From contig JAJCZX010000038.1 of assembly GCA_029262195.1 (NCBI GenBank), positions 62,001 through 126,000 on the forward strand: 64,000 bases of DNA, in the 5' to 3' direction. Positions 16,656 through 25,805 of this stretch are shown here, in pieces (position 1 is the stretch's first letter; each line of letters begins with the position of its first letter). The notes under the pieces are model-generated. The model saw only the letters and a list, made by a program, of their open reading frames with translations, did not search any database and was not told the origin of the DNA. Origin of the DNA: Gemmatimonadota bacterium (GTDB lineage: Bacteria > Gemmatimonadota > Gemmatimonadetes > Gemmatimonadales > GWC2-71-9). The position numbers and the translations under genes were made by a program.

Positions 16656-19055
16656 ATGTCCGAAGAAAATTCGAGTGCCACAATAGATCCGTGGGTGCCA
16701 CCCAGACCCAATCTCGTAGCCGCCGGTCTGCTCAGCCTCGGCGTGATTCTGCTGTCGCTGCCAATGCTTCGAGGGAATTTCCTGGCTGGCGTTTACAGCG
16801 ATCAATATGCCACCGGGTTTGCTTTTCGAGCGTGGGGCGCGGCTCAATGGACCGAGACCGGCTCAATCCCACTGTGGAATCCGACGATCTTTGGCGGGAT
16901 GCCGTTTGTCGGGGCAATGCACGGGGATATTTTTTACCCGACTTCATGGCTACGGTTGGTTTTTTCAACCGTGACCGCGATGAACCTCGCTTTTCTGCTA
17001 CACTATATTCTCGCCGGTTTCTTTACATATCTCTTTGTTCGCAAGCTGAAGGCCTCCTGGGCAGGGGCCGTAGTGGCCGGTTTCGCATATCAACTCTCCG
17101 GGGTCGTCGGCAGTTATGTTCAGCCGGGCCATGATGGGAAATTGTTCGTCACCGCTTTGTTGCCGCTGGCTTTAATATCGCTTCTCCTGGCAATCCGTGA
17201 TCGCAGGCTAGAGGGATTCGGACTGTTGGCGCTCACAGTCGGACTGGGAATCCTCAGTCCCCACTATCAGATGATCTACTACGTACTGATTGTGGCCGGG
17301 ATCTTCACACTGTATCTCACATTCGGCGAGCAAAACGATCGTCCGATAGGGAAGAACCTGGCCGATATCGGACTCGCAGCATTGGCCGTTGCACTTGGTT
17401 TCGGGATCGCGATGATTCAAATGCTCCCATTCTACAACTACATCCCGTTCTCGCCGCGGGCCGAAGGCTACAGGGGATTCGAGGGGTCCGCGTCTTACGC
17501 CGTACCGTGGTCGCACGTACCCGAGTTTTTCCTGTCCGCGTTCGTTGGCGACACTCCGAGTGGGACATACTGGGGCACCAATCCGCTAAAGCTGCACTCA
17601 GAGTACCTGGGCTTGCCGACTATCGCGCTGGCAATATTGGGAGTTTTGGCCAAAGAGCGGCGACGTTTGATCCTGTGGCTTGGGGGCGTTGGCGGATTGT
17701 TTTTGTTGATTTCCCTTGGTGCAGCAACACCCTTCTACAAGGTGTGGTGGAGCATCATGCCCTTTGTCAAGCAGACTCGGGCTCCGGGAATGGCGTTGTT
17801 CGTCGTCGCGTTCGTTATTGCGACACTGGCCGCTTTTGGTGTCGAGGAGATTGAAAAGAACAAACGAAAGCCTTTCTTGCCACTTATAGTCGGCGGGGCG
17901 GTTGTTGCGCTATTCGGTTTGATCGGAGTTTTTGGGGCGTTGGCCGAGTCCTTGTTGCAGGGTAGGGGCCTGGCGGGCGCTTTACCAGCCGAAATCGCCA
18001 GCCAGATCAGATCTGGAGCAACCGTCAGCGGACTTGCGTTGGCAGCACTGGGCGGGATCGGTTTGTTGACGAGACCCGATCCATCTCGACATCCAATCAT
18101 CCCAACATCCCTTGCAGGCGTTGCGATTCTGTTCGTGGTAGCGGGCGACCTATGGATCAATGCAAAACCCTTCTGGGATTTTTCTGAGCCGCCAACCGAA
18201 ACCCTGGCCTCTGACGCGATTCTGGATCACGTGTCCCAAACCGAAGGGCCGTACCGGGTAATGGACCTCGGGCCACTGATTCCCCCGGGCCGACCGGTGT
18301 ATCAGGGTTCATGGTTGATGGCGCTGGACATTCCTCAGCTTCTTGGACACCACGGCAACGAATTGCACAACTTCGACCAGCTGATGGGTGGAAAGAACAT
18401 CTGGAACAACCTGCGAAGCGCCGTAACACTCAACCGTTTGATGGATCTTTATTCCGTTAGATACGTGATCGTACCGGCTGAAGTTGAAGACGCGGGCACC
18501 ATCCTATTCGGCTTTGAGCAAGTCATGAGTAACGTAGTAACGGGGTCGGGAATGACCGCGACATTATACGAGCGCCCAGACGCGCGGTATGCCCGCTTCG
18601 TTCCCGGCGCGGTTCAGCTTCCAGACGAGCAGGGAATACACACTCTCATGCTCCCCAACTTCCCAACGGATGCGGTCATCACTCTTCCGCAGGACGCGGA
18701 GCACGTTGTTCCGCAGATGGACTCCATCCCCGACCCGAGGGAGGCTGACGTCACGATAGAAAATTGGGCTCCTGGTGCAATCACCGTTAAAGCATCCACC
18801 GACGCCGACGGCTATATCATGGTGGCCGAGAATCATTACCGGGATTGGAAAGCTACAATTGACGGCGATCCGGTAAACACATTGCGAGCAGACAATTCTC
18901 TCCTTGCCGTTCCGGTGTCCGCCGGACAAAATCAAACAATCGAGTTTGAATTCGTAAGCCAGGACTACGGGTTGGGAAAAGTGATTTCGCTAGTTTCTTT
19001 GCTGTTTGTGGGAGCATGGATGGTTGGACCGATGATGATGAAGAAGGGACGGTGA
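16656..19055 (+). CDS. YfhO-like multi-pass membrane protein
   Basis: About 799 residues with around 12 hydrophobic helices and a C-terminal periplasmic beta domain of about 180 residues. The N-terminal loop carries DQYATGFAFRAW and IPLWNPTIFGGMPFVGAMHGDIFYP, a pattern seen in YfhO and other GT-C-type membrane glycosyltransferases that use polyprenyl-phosphate sugars. The C-terminal VAENHYRDWKATIDG is typical of the family's final domain. YfhO in Firmicutes modifies lipoteichoic acids. Here it stands between two glycosyltransferases and is likely to transfer sugars outside the membrane. The start could also be GTG at 16647. Confidence 0.85.
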   Translation: MSEENSSATIDPWVPPRPNLVAAGLLSLGVILLSLPMLRGNFLAGVYSDQYATGFAFRAWGAAQWTETGSIPLWNPTIFGGMPFVGAMHGDIFYPTSWLRLVFSTVTAMNLAFLLHYILAGFFTYLFVRKLKASWAGAVVAGFAYQLSGVVGSYVQPGHDGKLFVTALLPLALISLLLAIRDRRLEGFGLLALTVGLGILSPHYQMIYYVLIVAGIFTLYLTFGEQNDRPIGKNLADIGLAALAVALGFGIAMIQMLPFYNYIPFSPRAEGYRGFEGSASYAVPWSHVPEFFLSAFVGDTPSGTYWGTNPLKLHSEYLGLPTIALAILGVLAKERRRLILWLGGVGGLFLLISLGAATPFYKVWWSIMPFVKQTRAPGMALFVVAFVIATLAAFGVEEIEKNKRKPFLPLIVGGAVVALFGLIGVFGALAESLLQGRGLAGALPAEIASQIRSGATVSGLALAALGGIGLLTRPDPSRHPIIPTSLAGVAILFVVAGDLWINAKPFWDFSEPPTETLASDAILDHVSQTEGPYRVMDLGPLIPPGRPVYQGSWLMALDIPQLLGHHGNELHNFDQLMGGKNIWNNLRSAVTLNRLMDLYSVRYVIVPAEVEDAGTILFGFEQVMSNVVTGSGMTATLYERPDARYARFVPGAVQLPDEQGIHTLMLPNFPTDAVITLPQDAEHVVPQMDSIPDPREADVTIENWAPGAITVKASTDADGYIMVAENHYRDWKATIDGDPVNTLRADNSLLAVPVSAGQNQTIEFEFVSQDYGLGKVISLVSLLFVGAWMVGPMMMKKGR

Positions 19056-19118
19056 AGGCAGTGGCACAGTGGCGAATTAGCACGGTGGCGCGGGGGCACG
19101 GCGGCACAGGTGGCAACA

Positions 19119-19149
19119 ACCGCTCCCCGCTCCCTATTCCCAGCTCCCT
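19119..19149 (+). repeat. Left copy of GGGAGC-type inverted repeat
   Basis: ACCGCTCCCCGCTCCCT followed by CAGCTCCCT. It is the reverse complement of the copy at 19883-19913, with 17 bases identical. The pair brackets the mannosyltransferase gene. Just upstream (19060-19115) is a degenerate GTGGCACAGTGGC-like array. Confidence 0.8.
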
Positions 19150-19157
19150 GTATAGTC

Positions 19158-19880
19158 ATGCCTGAAAAAGCGCTTGTTATCATCCCCACATATAACGAAT
19201 GTGAGAACCTGCCGCAGATAGCACCTCAGGTTCTGGCGCAGGACGCTCGGATTGAGATCCTTGTCGTTGACGACAGTTCGCCGGATGGAACCGGGCAGCT
19301 CGCCGACGACCTCTCCGCACAGAATCCGCGCATCCACGTGTTGCATCGAGAAAAAAAGCAGGGGCTCGGCAAGGCCTATCTCGCGGGCTTCGATTGGGCT
19401 CTCCAGCGTGACTACGACTACGTGTTCGAAATGGACGCTGATTTTTCTCATGATCCCAAGCATCTTCCGGAGTTCCTACACGCGATAAAAAGCGCCGATC
19501 TGGTACTCGGCTGTCGATATCTCGAGAAACGCGTGACAGTAATCAATTGGCCCATGACGCGTTTGATGCTCAGTTATGCGGCGAATATTTACGCCCGCGT
19601 TATCACAGGAAACAGACTCTGGGATGCTACCGGCGGCTTCAAATGCTTCCGCAGACGTGTGCTCGAAGCGATAGACCTTACAGCCGTCCATTCCAACGGA
19701 TACGCATTCCAAATTGAGATGAGCCTGAGGGCCAAACTCAAAGGATTCTCCATTAAGGAGATTCCCATCGTTTTCACCGACAGAACAGATGGATCAAGCA
19801 AAATGTCCAAAGCCATCATCAGAGAGGCGATTTGGATGGTATGGTGGCTGAGGCTCAAAGCCATTTTTAAGAAACTCTAA
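19158..19880 (+). CDS. Polyprenol monophosphate mannosyltransferase-like GT2
   Basis: 240 residues. It has the DPM1-type GT-A features: VIIPTYNECENLPQIA, VVDDSSPDGTGQLAD, EMDADFSHDPKHLPE (DxD-like metal site) and LGCRYLEKRVTVINWPMTR, ending with the typical GFSIKEIPIVFTDRTDGSSKMS. It should form polyprenyl-phosphate mannose or a similar donor, matching the membrane transferases upstream. There is no C-terminal membrane helix. The start is the ATG at 19158 (MPEKALVII); the upstream extension would translate the GGGAGC repeat. The gene is flanked on both sides by copies of an inverted repeat. Confidence 0.92.
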   Translation: MPEKALVIIPTYNECENLPQIAPQVLAQDARIEILVVDDSSPDGTGQLADDLSAQNPRIHVLHREKKQGLGKAYLAGFDWALQRDYDYVFEMDADFSHDPKHLPEFLHAIKSADLVLGCRYLEKRVTVINWPMTRLMLSYAANIYARVITGNRLWDATGGFKCFRRRVLEAIDLTAVHSNGYAFQIEMSLRAKLKGFSIKEIPIVFTDRTDGSSKMSKAIIREAIWMVWWLRLKAIFKKL

Positions 19881-19882
19881 GA

Positions 19883-19913
19883 AGGGAGCTGAGAGGAGGG
19901 AGCGGGGAGCGGT
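19883..19913 (-). repeat. Right copy of GGGAGC-type inverted repeat
   Basis: AGGGAGCTG followed by AGGGAGCGGGGAGCGGT lies directly after the stop of the mannosyltransferase gene, and mirrors the copy at 19119-19149. A T-run (GTCTTTTTC) follows at 19913, so it might also act in termination. Confidence 0.8.
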
Positions 19914-19961
19914 CTTTTTCACCGGCGGCGCGGAGCCGCTGTGCCACTTCCGGACCATCTT

Positions 19962-20798
19962 ATGTCCACTAGTTTCTACAAACTCTCCGGTTCTGGAAAC
20001 GACTTCGTCATGCTTGACGGGCGCGAACACCAACTCGCCGATTGGTCGCAGGACCGAATCGCAGAGGTCTGTGCGCGAGGAACCGGCATCGGGGCCGACG
20101 GATTCGTGGTACTCGAGCCGGGGTCGATTCCAGACTCCGTCCGTTTCAATTTTTACAATTCCGATGGGAGCAGGGCCCCCATGTGCGGAAATGGTGCTCT
20201 TTGCGCCACCAGGCTCGCTGGCGAGCTCCAAATGGCCCCAAAAGCCGGAATGACGCTCCAAACCGACGCCGGTGACTACCGCACGGCATGGGCCAGTGAT
20301 AACGGCTCTAAAGCGTCAATCTGGCTCGAAGACGCCATTCCCAGCGATCGGGATGGTGGAATCGCCCTAAATGATGCCGAAGATTCCGTTTTTTTTATGA
20401 CAGTTGGCGTTCCGCACCTGGTTTTGAAGGTCAAAGATGTAGACTTGGTAGATGTTTTGTCCCGGGGGCGTGAGTTGCGGCACCACGCGAGCGTCATGCC
20501 TCTCGGGTCCAACGTCAATTTCGTGTCCGGTTCGCCTGAATCTGGATGGAAGATGCGAACCTACGAACGCGGTGTGGAGGACGAAACGCTCGCGTGCGGA
20601 ACCGGAGCAGTAGCATCTGTCGCAGTCCTCGCATCCGTGATCGGCTCGACAGATGAGCCGATCGTGGTCCAAACGCGCTCCGGGCTCGAATTAAAGGTGG
20701 CTGGCCAGATCGACTCAGGGGGGTCGGCGTGGCTGCGCAATCCCGTTCTGACCGGAAATGCAAAAATCGTGTTTAGCGGATCGTTTGGAGAGATTTGA
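19962..20798 (+). CDS. dapF: Diaminopimelate epimerase DapF
   Basis: Converts LL- to meso-diaminopimelate for lysine and peptidoglycan synthesis by a two-cysteine mechanism. 278 residues. Both catalytic cysteines are present: the first in APMCGNGALCATR and the second in LACGTGAVASV. The N-terminal SGSGNDFVMLDG and central VGVPHLVL also match. The start is the ATG at 19962 (MSTSFYKLSGSGNDF). It is the last gene of the + strand block and is followed by a long AT-rich spacer. Confidence 0.96.
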   Translation: MSTSFYKLSGSGNDFVMLDGREHQLADWSQDRIAEVCARGTGIGADGFVVLEPGSIPDSVRFNFYNSDGSRAPMCGNGALCATRLAGELQMAPKAGMTLQTDAGDYRTAWASDNGSKASIWLEDAIPSDRDGGIALNDAEDSVFFMTVGVPHLVLKVKDVDLVDVLSRGRELRHHASVMPLGSNVNFVSGSPESGWKMRTYERGVEDETLACGTGAVASVAVLASVIGSTDEPIVVQTRSGLELKVAGQIDSGGSAWLRNPVLTGNAKIVFSGSFGEI

Positions 20799-21357
20799 CT
20801 GGGGCGTTCGACGTTCCCACATCCTGAGTTGAAATCACCTAACTCCTTTTAAATCATATATTTAAATTAGGCAACGAACAGGGTTTTTTTTTGTTTGTCC
20901 ACATCAGTCAACAGCATAACTTAACATAAGAAATCTTATACGACATTAATGGGTACTCGAAAACGTGGGGTTTCTTAGACCTCGTAGCGTCCGTGCTCCA
21001 TCAATGACCCTCGTGCTCCCCATCCAATGAGATTCTTCGAAAAACCTGAGGAGTTTTGGCGGGAGTCTAGAGTTTAGATGCCCGCCTTGGCTCCTGAACC
21101 AGGCGATAAATGACCAGAAGGCTGCGGGCGCCCAATCCAACAGTGGTACATCTGTCGACCTATTCGGGCGGATCAAAAGGTAAACCGGTCAAGTTTTCCC
21201 GAATGAGGCACAAACGAGAGCCATCGTCGTCGCATGCTTAATAGTTGTAACTAGTTGTCAAAGCGTATGTTATGGTTCAGCACTTGAAGTGTTATGTTAT
21301 GTGTTTTCCACAAGCGCAGACGTAATAACGTCGTATTCCTCAATAATTAAAAACCAG
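20799..21357. other. 559-base non-coding spacer between convergent units
   Basis: No credible gene. The left part is AT-rich with a palindrome TTTAAAT-CATAT-ATTTAAA (20848-20866) and a T-tract near 20884-20892. The middle contains a 76-codon minus-strand frame (20946-21176) without a ribosome site or recognisable motif. The right part has short direct repeats around GTTATG. A spacer this long between converging gene ends is unusual in this compact window and may be a remnant of a lost insertion. Confidence 0.5.
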
Positions 21358-22338
21358 TCAGCTCCCAAAACGGCGCCTCAAACCCTCGGCTAAGAGCTTC
21401 CCACGAAACCACAGATAAGCCAAACGGGCAAAGAACCCGTTCGAACTCTTGGTATTCCCCACCGGATACCCATATTTGCGCAACTCCTTTCCAGCTACTT
21501 TCTCAAAAGCGCCCACTTCGGCGGCGGGCAGTTCCCTCTTCCAACCATCGATTCGCCCCTTCAGCGGCGCGGATTTAACGTTCTTATGGATTTCTGACTG
21601 GGCTGAAGGGATTTGTTTCGCATAGGAGATCGTATCAAAAGAGACTTCTAGATCGGGCGTGTCCCGCCCGGCAAGGAATTGGTGCACCAGGGGCACGATT
21701 CCCTCAACATCGAGGATCATCTCTTCATATTTGACGCGGTAAACCGCCGCGCCGCGGGCCTCTATTTGATCAATCGCGTCAAACCAACCAACCCACTCGG
21801 CAGCGGTAGTAATGGGATTGGTTGAATGGACACGGCCCGAGTATGGGGCTTTTGACTTTTTCTGGGAGGCGTAAACGGCCCGCCCGTCCCGATAGACGAA
21901 AATCACCTTCGCAGCCGGGAACGTGTCGATCAAACGACCCATAAAATTGCTTGAGAGGCCTTTGAAAACGAAAAACTGAGCGGCGGGTTTATCGACCTCA
22001 AAGACCATGGCGAGCAATTTGCTCATAAGATCGACCGCGTTCATGGGGAGTGCTTCGACAAGCCGACGTCGCAGCTCCTCCCTGTCCAAGTTCCATTCGG
22101 CTGAGCGTTCGTCCGAGTAGAAATAGTCCAAAGAGGCATCTATTTCGGTATCGGTACAGTACTCCGGGTCCCTCTTGAGAAGGTAATAAATGAATTTGGA
22201 TTCAAGGCTGACGGCCACGTCCTGGTAGCAATCCAGGAGGGATCCGAGGTACGTCGACCCTGATCTACTGGCGTATACCAGGAAATTTACTGTTTTTGCG
22301 GTATTTTCTGGCGCCAACTCGTGTTTCCCGCTACTCAA
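21358..22338 (-). CDS. PAPS-dependent sulfotransferase
   Basis: 326 residues. The 5'-phosphosulfate loop is visible near the N-terminus (FLVYASRSGSTYLGSLLD) and the 3'-phosphate motif in VIFVYRDGRAVYASQKK. Sulfotransferases of this type move sulfate from PAPS to hydroxyls of glycans or small molecules. It is the last gene of the long minus-strand glycan operon and overlaps the preceding FemAB-like gene by 4 bases (ATGA). A second, unrelated sulfotransferase lies at 42522, so sulfation of the surface polymer is likely. Confidence 0.85.
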   Translation of the reverse strand: MSSGKHELAPENTAKTVNFLVYASRSGSTYLGSLLDCYQDVAVSLESKFIYYLLKRDPEYCTDTEIDASLDYFYSDERSAEWNLDREELRRRLVEALPMNAVDLMSKLLAMVFEVDKPAAQFFVFKGLSSNFMGRLIDTFPAAKVIFVYRDGRAVYASQKKSKAPYSGRVHSTNPITTAAEWVGWFDAIDQIEARGAAVYRVKYEEMILDVEGIVPLVHQFLAGRDTPDLEVSFDTISYAKQIPSAQSEIHKNVKSAPLKGRIDGWKRELPAAEVGAFEKVAGKELRKYGYPVGNTKSSNGFFARLAYLWFRGKLLAEGLRRRFGS

Positions 22339-23306
22339 CGAGCCCCCCGGTTTCTGAGCATAGAAATCAAACCCTTAACGGCTCGGCGCCAGGATCGGGA
22401 GAGATCACAGCTCATCGCGGGCAATTCGATCGGGATGGCTCCAAAATCCTGCTTGAAACTAGCCAGGCTAGTCCCCTGCTCCGCGCCACCGAGATTAAAT
22501 GACGCCCGACCGGCCTGAGCGAATTCAACGGCCATTTTGTGAATGAGAAAATGCGACGCTCCTACGTTTCTACCGTCAGGAGCCGTGCCCGCCGACTGGT
22601 AATAGGCACCGTCTGGAGCGTGCAGAACCAGAACGCTTGAAAGAACATCCTCACCGCCAATCGCCTGAAATATTTCGCCGGATCCCGAGTCCAGCACCGA
22701 CATGTGTTCCGTGATCATTCCTGTGTCGGGTACGCTCTCTCCGCGCTCCTTGCGACGCTCGAATGACTGTCCACGAAGCCTTTCGTGCGCTCGAGCTGAT
22801 TCTTCGGTCTTCGACCTTACGACCGTGAGACCCCTCTTTTCCGCTTTTTTCACGTTTCTACGATGGCTGGAACTCATTCTCTTTAAAAGTCCGCCCGACA
22901 GGTCGAGATGAAACTCACATCGCTCACTTCGACTGCATCGGTCGCTCAACGGCGGGATTTCAACGCCCGCCACTGACCCGAAGGTGCCCAGATCTATGGA
23001 CGTAACACCGATTGTGTTACAATGAGACCGCAAACCAGTCCAAAACGGGCTATCCAGGTTCACTGCTGGAAGCGATTGGATTTCCATGAACAGATCTAGT
23101 TTGCTCCTTTTCAAGAAGGCACCACAGGCGGCAAACAGCCCTTCGTCCCCGCTAGGTTTCAGGCCCACCACCCGTGATTCCCATCCAAGGCGCTCCCTCG
23201 ATGCGAAATACTCTGGCGTGCGAAAGCTGTTTCCAGGCTCAGCATCGCATAATTGTTGGATATACGCGCTGTCGGCGGGAAGAGCTACGAATTCGGCAGA
23301 GCTCAC
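22335..23306 (-). CDS. FemAB/GNAT-fold acyltransferase-like protein
   Basis: 323 residues, with a duplicated GNAT fold as in FemAB and the related exosortase-associated FemAB proteins. The segment SSSHRRNVKKAEKRGLTV matches the basic helix common to BioF2-type acetyltransferases, and the C-terminal half has YYQSAGTAPDGRNVGASHFLIHKM, typical of the second GNAT half. Fem proteins use aminoacyl-tRNA to add amino acids to peptidoglycan; the exosortase-linked group has no proven reaction. In this context it could add an amino acid or acyl group to an amino sugar. Confidence 0.75.
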   Translation of the reverse strand: MSSAEFVALPADSAYIQQLCDAEPGNSFRTPEYFASRERLGWESRVVGLKPSGDEGLFAACGAFLKRSKLDLFMEIQSLPAVNLDSPFWTGLRSHCNTIGVTSIDLGTFGSVAGVEIPPLSDRCSRSERCEFHLDLSGGLLKRMSSSHRRNVKKAEKRGLTVVRSKTEESARAHERLRGQSFERRKERGESVPDTGMITEHMSVLDSGSGEIFQAIGGEDVLSSVLVLHAPDGAYYQSAGTAPDGRNVGASHFLIHKMAVEFAQAGRASFNLGGAEQGTSLASFKQDFGAIPIELPAMSCDLSRSWRRAVKGLISMLRNRGAR

Positions 23307-23321
23307 CTTGACGACGTCATC

Positions 23322-24437
23322 CTAGTCAATCGGAAAAACCATGTCGTCGCACAGAACCTGAACAATCCTCTCGCCAGCGTTACCATCCCATCCGTCAATG
23401 GTTGGACGTTCTGGTTTACCCTGACGCCCAAACTCAGAAAACGCTGCAACGATAGCGTCATAACCAGGTTCAACCAGTCGGTTTGTCCCCTCAACTACTG
23501 TAATCGGACGCTCCGTATTGGGACGCACAGTCAGGCACGAAACACCGAGATAAGTTGTTTCCTCCTGCAGTCCACCCGAGTCGGTCACAACGAGACTGGC
23601 GAGCCTGGTCAGAGACAACATTTCGATATATCCGATGGGTTGGAGAAAACGAAGATTGTCGGTGTTTTTCGCCGTCCAATTCAGTCGGTCGATTTGGGCC
23701 CGCGTCCGGGGGTGGACCGGAAATACAACTGGCATAGTTGCCCCGATGTGGTCGATAGCATCCAGAATGCTCCGCAGAGTCGCCGGGTCGTCAACGTTAC
23801 CCGGTCGGTGCATAGTAACGAGACAGAAATTCCCGACCTCAGCCCCCTCAAAAACCTTCGAAGGAAAGTCTGAATCCTTAGCACGTTCGAGGGAGCGCAC
23901 GAGAGAATCGATCATCACATTTCCGACCATGTGAATTCTTTCCCGGGGGACCCCTTCGTTGCGTAAGTGCTCCACGGCATCGCGAGACGGAATCAGGAGG
24001 AGATCCGCCAGCCGATCGGTAACCACCCTGTTGATCTCCTCCGGCATGGTCCAATCCCCGCTGCGCAATCCAGCTTCAACATGGACTACAGGGATGCCGA
24101 GTTTGGCAGCGACGAGTGCTGCCGCCACAGTGGAATTCACATCCCCGTACACCAGCACCGCATCCGGCGCGAGATCCAAAAACAGCGGTTCCAAACCCTT
24201 CATGGTCTCAGCAGTTTGCACCGCATGCGTTGCCGATCCGACACCAAGGTTGTGGTCCGGTGCGGGAATGCCAAGATCTTCAAAAAACGAATCGGACATC
24301 CCTGCATCGTAGTGTTGGCCGGTGTGTACAATGATGTGCTTCACCTGATCTCGCCGTGCAGTTGCACGAACGACCGGTGCCAGTTTCATGAAATTCGGTC
24401 GTGCTCCAACAACCGAAATCAGCGTTCTTGCTTTCAA
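23322..24437 (-). CDS. wecB: UDP-N-acetylglucosamine 2-epimerase (non-hydrolysing)
   Basis: Interconverts UDP-GlcNAc and UDP-ManNAc to supply an amino sugar for surface polymers. 371 residues, the normal length. Diagnostic motifs: VVGARPNFMKLAPVVRA at the start, IIVHTGQHYDAGMSDSFFEDL, VYGDVNSTVAAALVAAKL, VHVEAGLRSGDWTMPEEINR, TMHRPGNVD and the late VTDSGGLQEETTYLGV. ManNAc-type amino sugars would offer an amine or amide site for the acyl- and ligase-type enzymes of this operon. Confidence 0.95.
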   Translation of the reverse strand: MKARTLISVVGARPNFMKLAPVVRATARRDQVKHIIVHTGQHYDAGMSDSFFEDLGIPAPDHNLGVGSATHAVQTAETMKGLEPLFLDLAPDAVLVYGDVNSTVAAALVAAKLGIPVVHVEAGLRSGDWTMPEEINRVVTDRLADLLLIPSRDAVEHLRNEGVPRERIHMVGNVMIDSLVRSLERAKDSDFPSKVFEGAEVGNFCLVTMHRPGNVDDPATLRSILDAIDHIGATMPVVFPVHPRTRAQIDRLNWTAKNTDNLRFLQPIGYIEMLSLTRLASLVVTDSGGLQEETTYLGVSCLTVRPNTERPITVVEGTNRLVEPGYDAIVAAFSEFGRQGKPERPTIDGWDGNAGERIVQVLCDDMVFPID

Positions 24438-24554
24438 ACTTGTTTCCTCTCGGTCAACATGTCATCTCTCGGGGCATTCGCCCGATGGCACTACGAAAAT
24501 CGTCTATCTACGGCTGGCCCGCAATAAATTCTCGCTTTGGCTTTTTCACTATCA

Positions 24555-25805
24555 TCATTCGGCTCGGATCGTTTGCCCGGATTGGGCACGATTCAACATT
24601 GTTGCCCCCATAAAACCGAGCACAAATCCAACAAAAACGCCGAGAGCCTCAGCTGTCGATATCGGCTTCAAAGCCACCAACGGTGGTACTGCGACGAGAA
24701 CAAGGCCGACGCCCAGCACGGCAGCGATCAAATAATGTCTGCCCCCTCTGGTTGCCAGGAGTGCCGAGGGAAAAACGAGGACTGCCAACCATATCGAACT
24801 GAGCGCGATCTTCAGCGAGGCTGGAAAGGTTTCAGAAAACAATAGCAACGACCACCCGACACCTGCGGAAAACCCCTGGTTGCAAAATTCTTGGGCGTTG
24901 AACGCAATGCAAATGTTCGGTTGGAGACCCGATAGACTGAACGCTATGGAGTCTCCCACTCCAATGTCCCGGAACTGACCCTGGAATCGGAGAAAAGGCT
25001 GGTCAAGGCCCAGGGCAAATCCCCGAGTGCGTCTTCTTACCACAAGGTCTGGCCCATCAGGTCCAATCACCAGAATTTCCACCTGGTTGCCATCCGATAT
25101 ACTAAACAGAGGAGACAGCCGATTCACTGGAGGTCCCCCCAGCGCGTTGATCCGAATTTCCGCACCGGCGGTGAGAAGAGATTTTACTTCACTTGTGTTC
25201 TCAAGTATGGTCGATGGGAGATCAACGCTTCCGTCAAGCGTGGCCTCCAGCACCCGTCCCCTGTACCATCCCATGTAGCCCAGGTTGGCAGTCCACTGCC
25301 CATAGTAGGGCGAATCGCTCGTGTGGATCGGTTGAACCAGGTATCCTGTGACCGCCACGGCAATGGCAAAAAAGCTGAAAGCAGCAATCGCCCACCGGCC
25401 CGCCGTTCGCCCCGAAACAACCCGAAACCGGTCCCAGATTCGAGGCAAAAAAGCACCGCAGGCTGTCCCAAAGGGGTTGGAAACGACGTCAGAAAAGCTC
25501 GAAAACCGGCCGGGAATGCCCATTTGTGCGATTTCTATTGCGCCAGACACCACGACCCCAATTATGATCGCAGCCCGGAGCGACAACCCAGTCATCCGAA
25601 GAGCAAGCCCAAACGGCACGAAGAGGATTATGTTCCTGACAAAGTCGGCCAGGGACCGTTCACAAAGGAAAAAACACGACCCCCACCGGTCATCATCCGG
25701 GGAGCCAGGAGCAAGGGTCAAAACCAGGATGACTCCCAGGGTGACTAAGCCAAAGGTGGCCCACCCGATCCGACCGGTGGAAGCGTTTGAGGAACGTCGA
25801 TTCAA
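24555..25805 (-). CDS. VanZ-like membrane protein with periplasmic domain
   Basis: About 416 residues. After an initial helix come the VanZ-type segments (DFVRNIILFVPFGLALRM, IEIAQMGIPGRFSSFSDVVSNPFGTACG), where the N-x-x-x-F-x-P-F-G-L and D-V-x-x-N-x-x-G patterns are typical. A periplasmic beta-rich region spans roughly residues 160-300, before four more helices. The frame is open 141 bases further up, inside the GMC gene, but the TTG at 25805 overlaps the GMC stop as TTGA and is preferred. VanZ-like proteins often occur in exosortase polysaccharide loci; their role is unknown. Confidence 0.78.
   Translation of the reverse strand: MNRRSSNASTGRIGWATFGLVTLGVILVLTLAPGSPDDDRWGSCFFLCERSLADFVRNIILFVPFGLALRMTGLSLRAAIIIGVVVSGAIEIAQMGIPGRFSSFSDVVSNPFGTACGAFLPRIWDRFRVVSGRTAGRWAIAAFSFFAIAVAVTGYLVQPIHTSDSPYYGQWTANLGYMGWYRGRVLEATLDGSVDLPSTILENTSEVKSLLTAGAEIRINALGGPPVNRLSPLFSISDGNQVEILVIGPDGPDLVVRRRTRGFALGLDQPFLRFQGQFRDIGVGDSIAFSLSGLQPNICIAFNAQEFCNQGFSAGVGWSLLLFSETFPASLKIALSSIWLAVLVFPSALLATRGGRHYLIAAVLGVGLVLVAVPPLVALKPISTAEALGVFVGFVLGFMGATMLNRAQSGQTIRAE

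Noticed and set aside
20946-21176. 76-codon minus-strand frame in the AT-rich spacer, considered as a transposase remnant
   Set aside because: No transposase motif, inverted repeat or ribosome site could be found.
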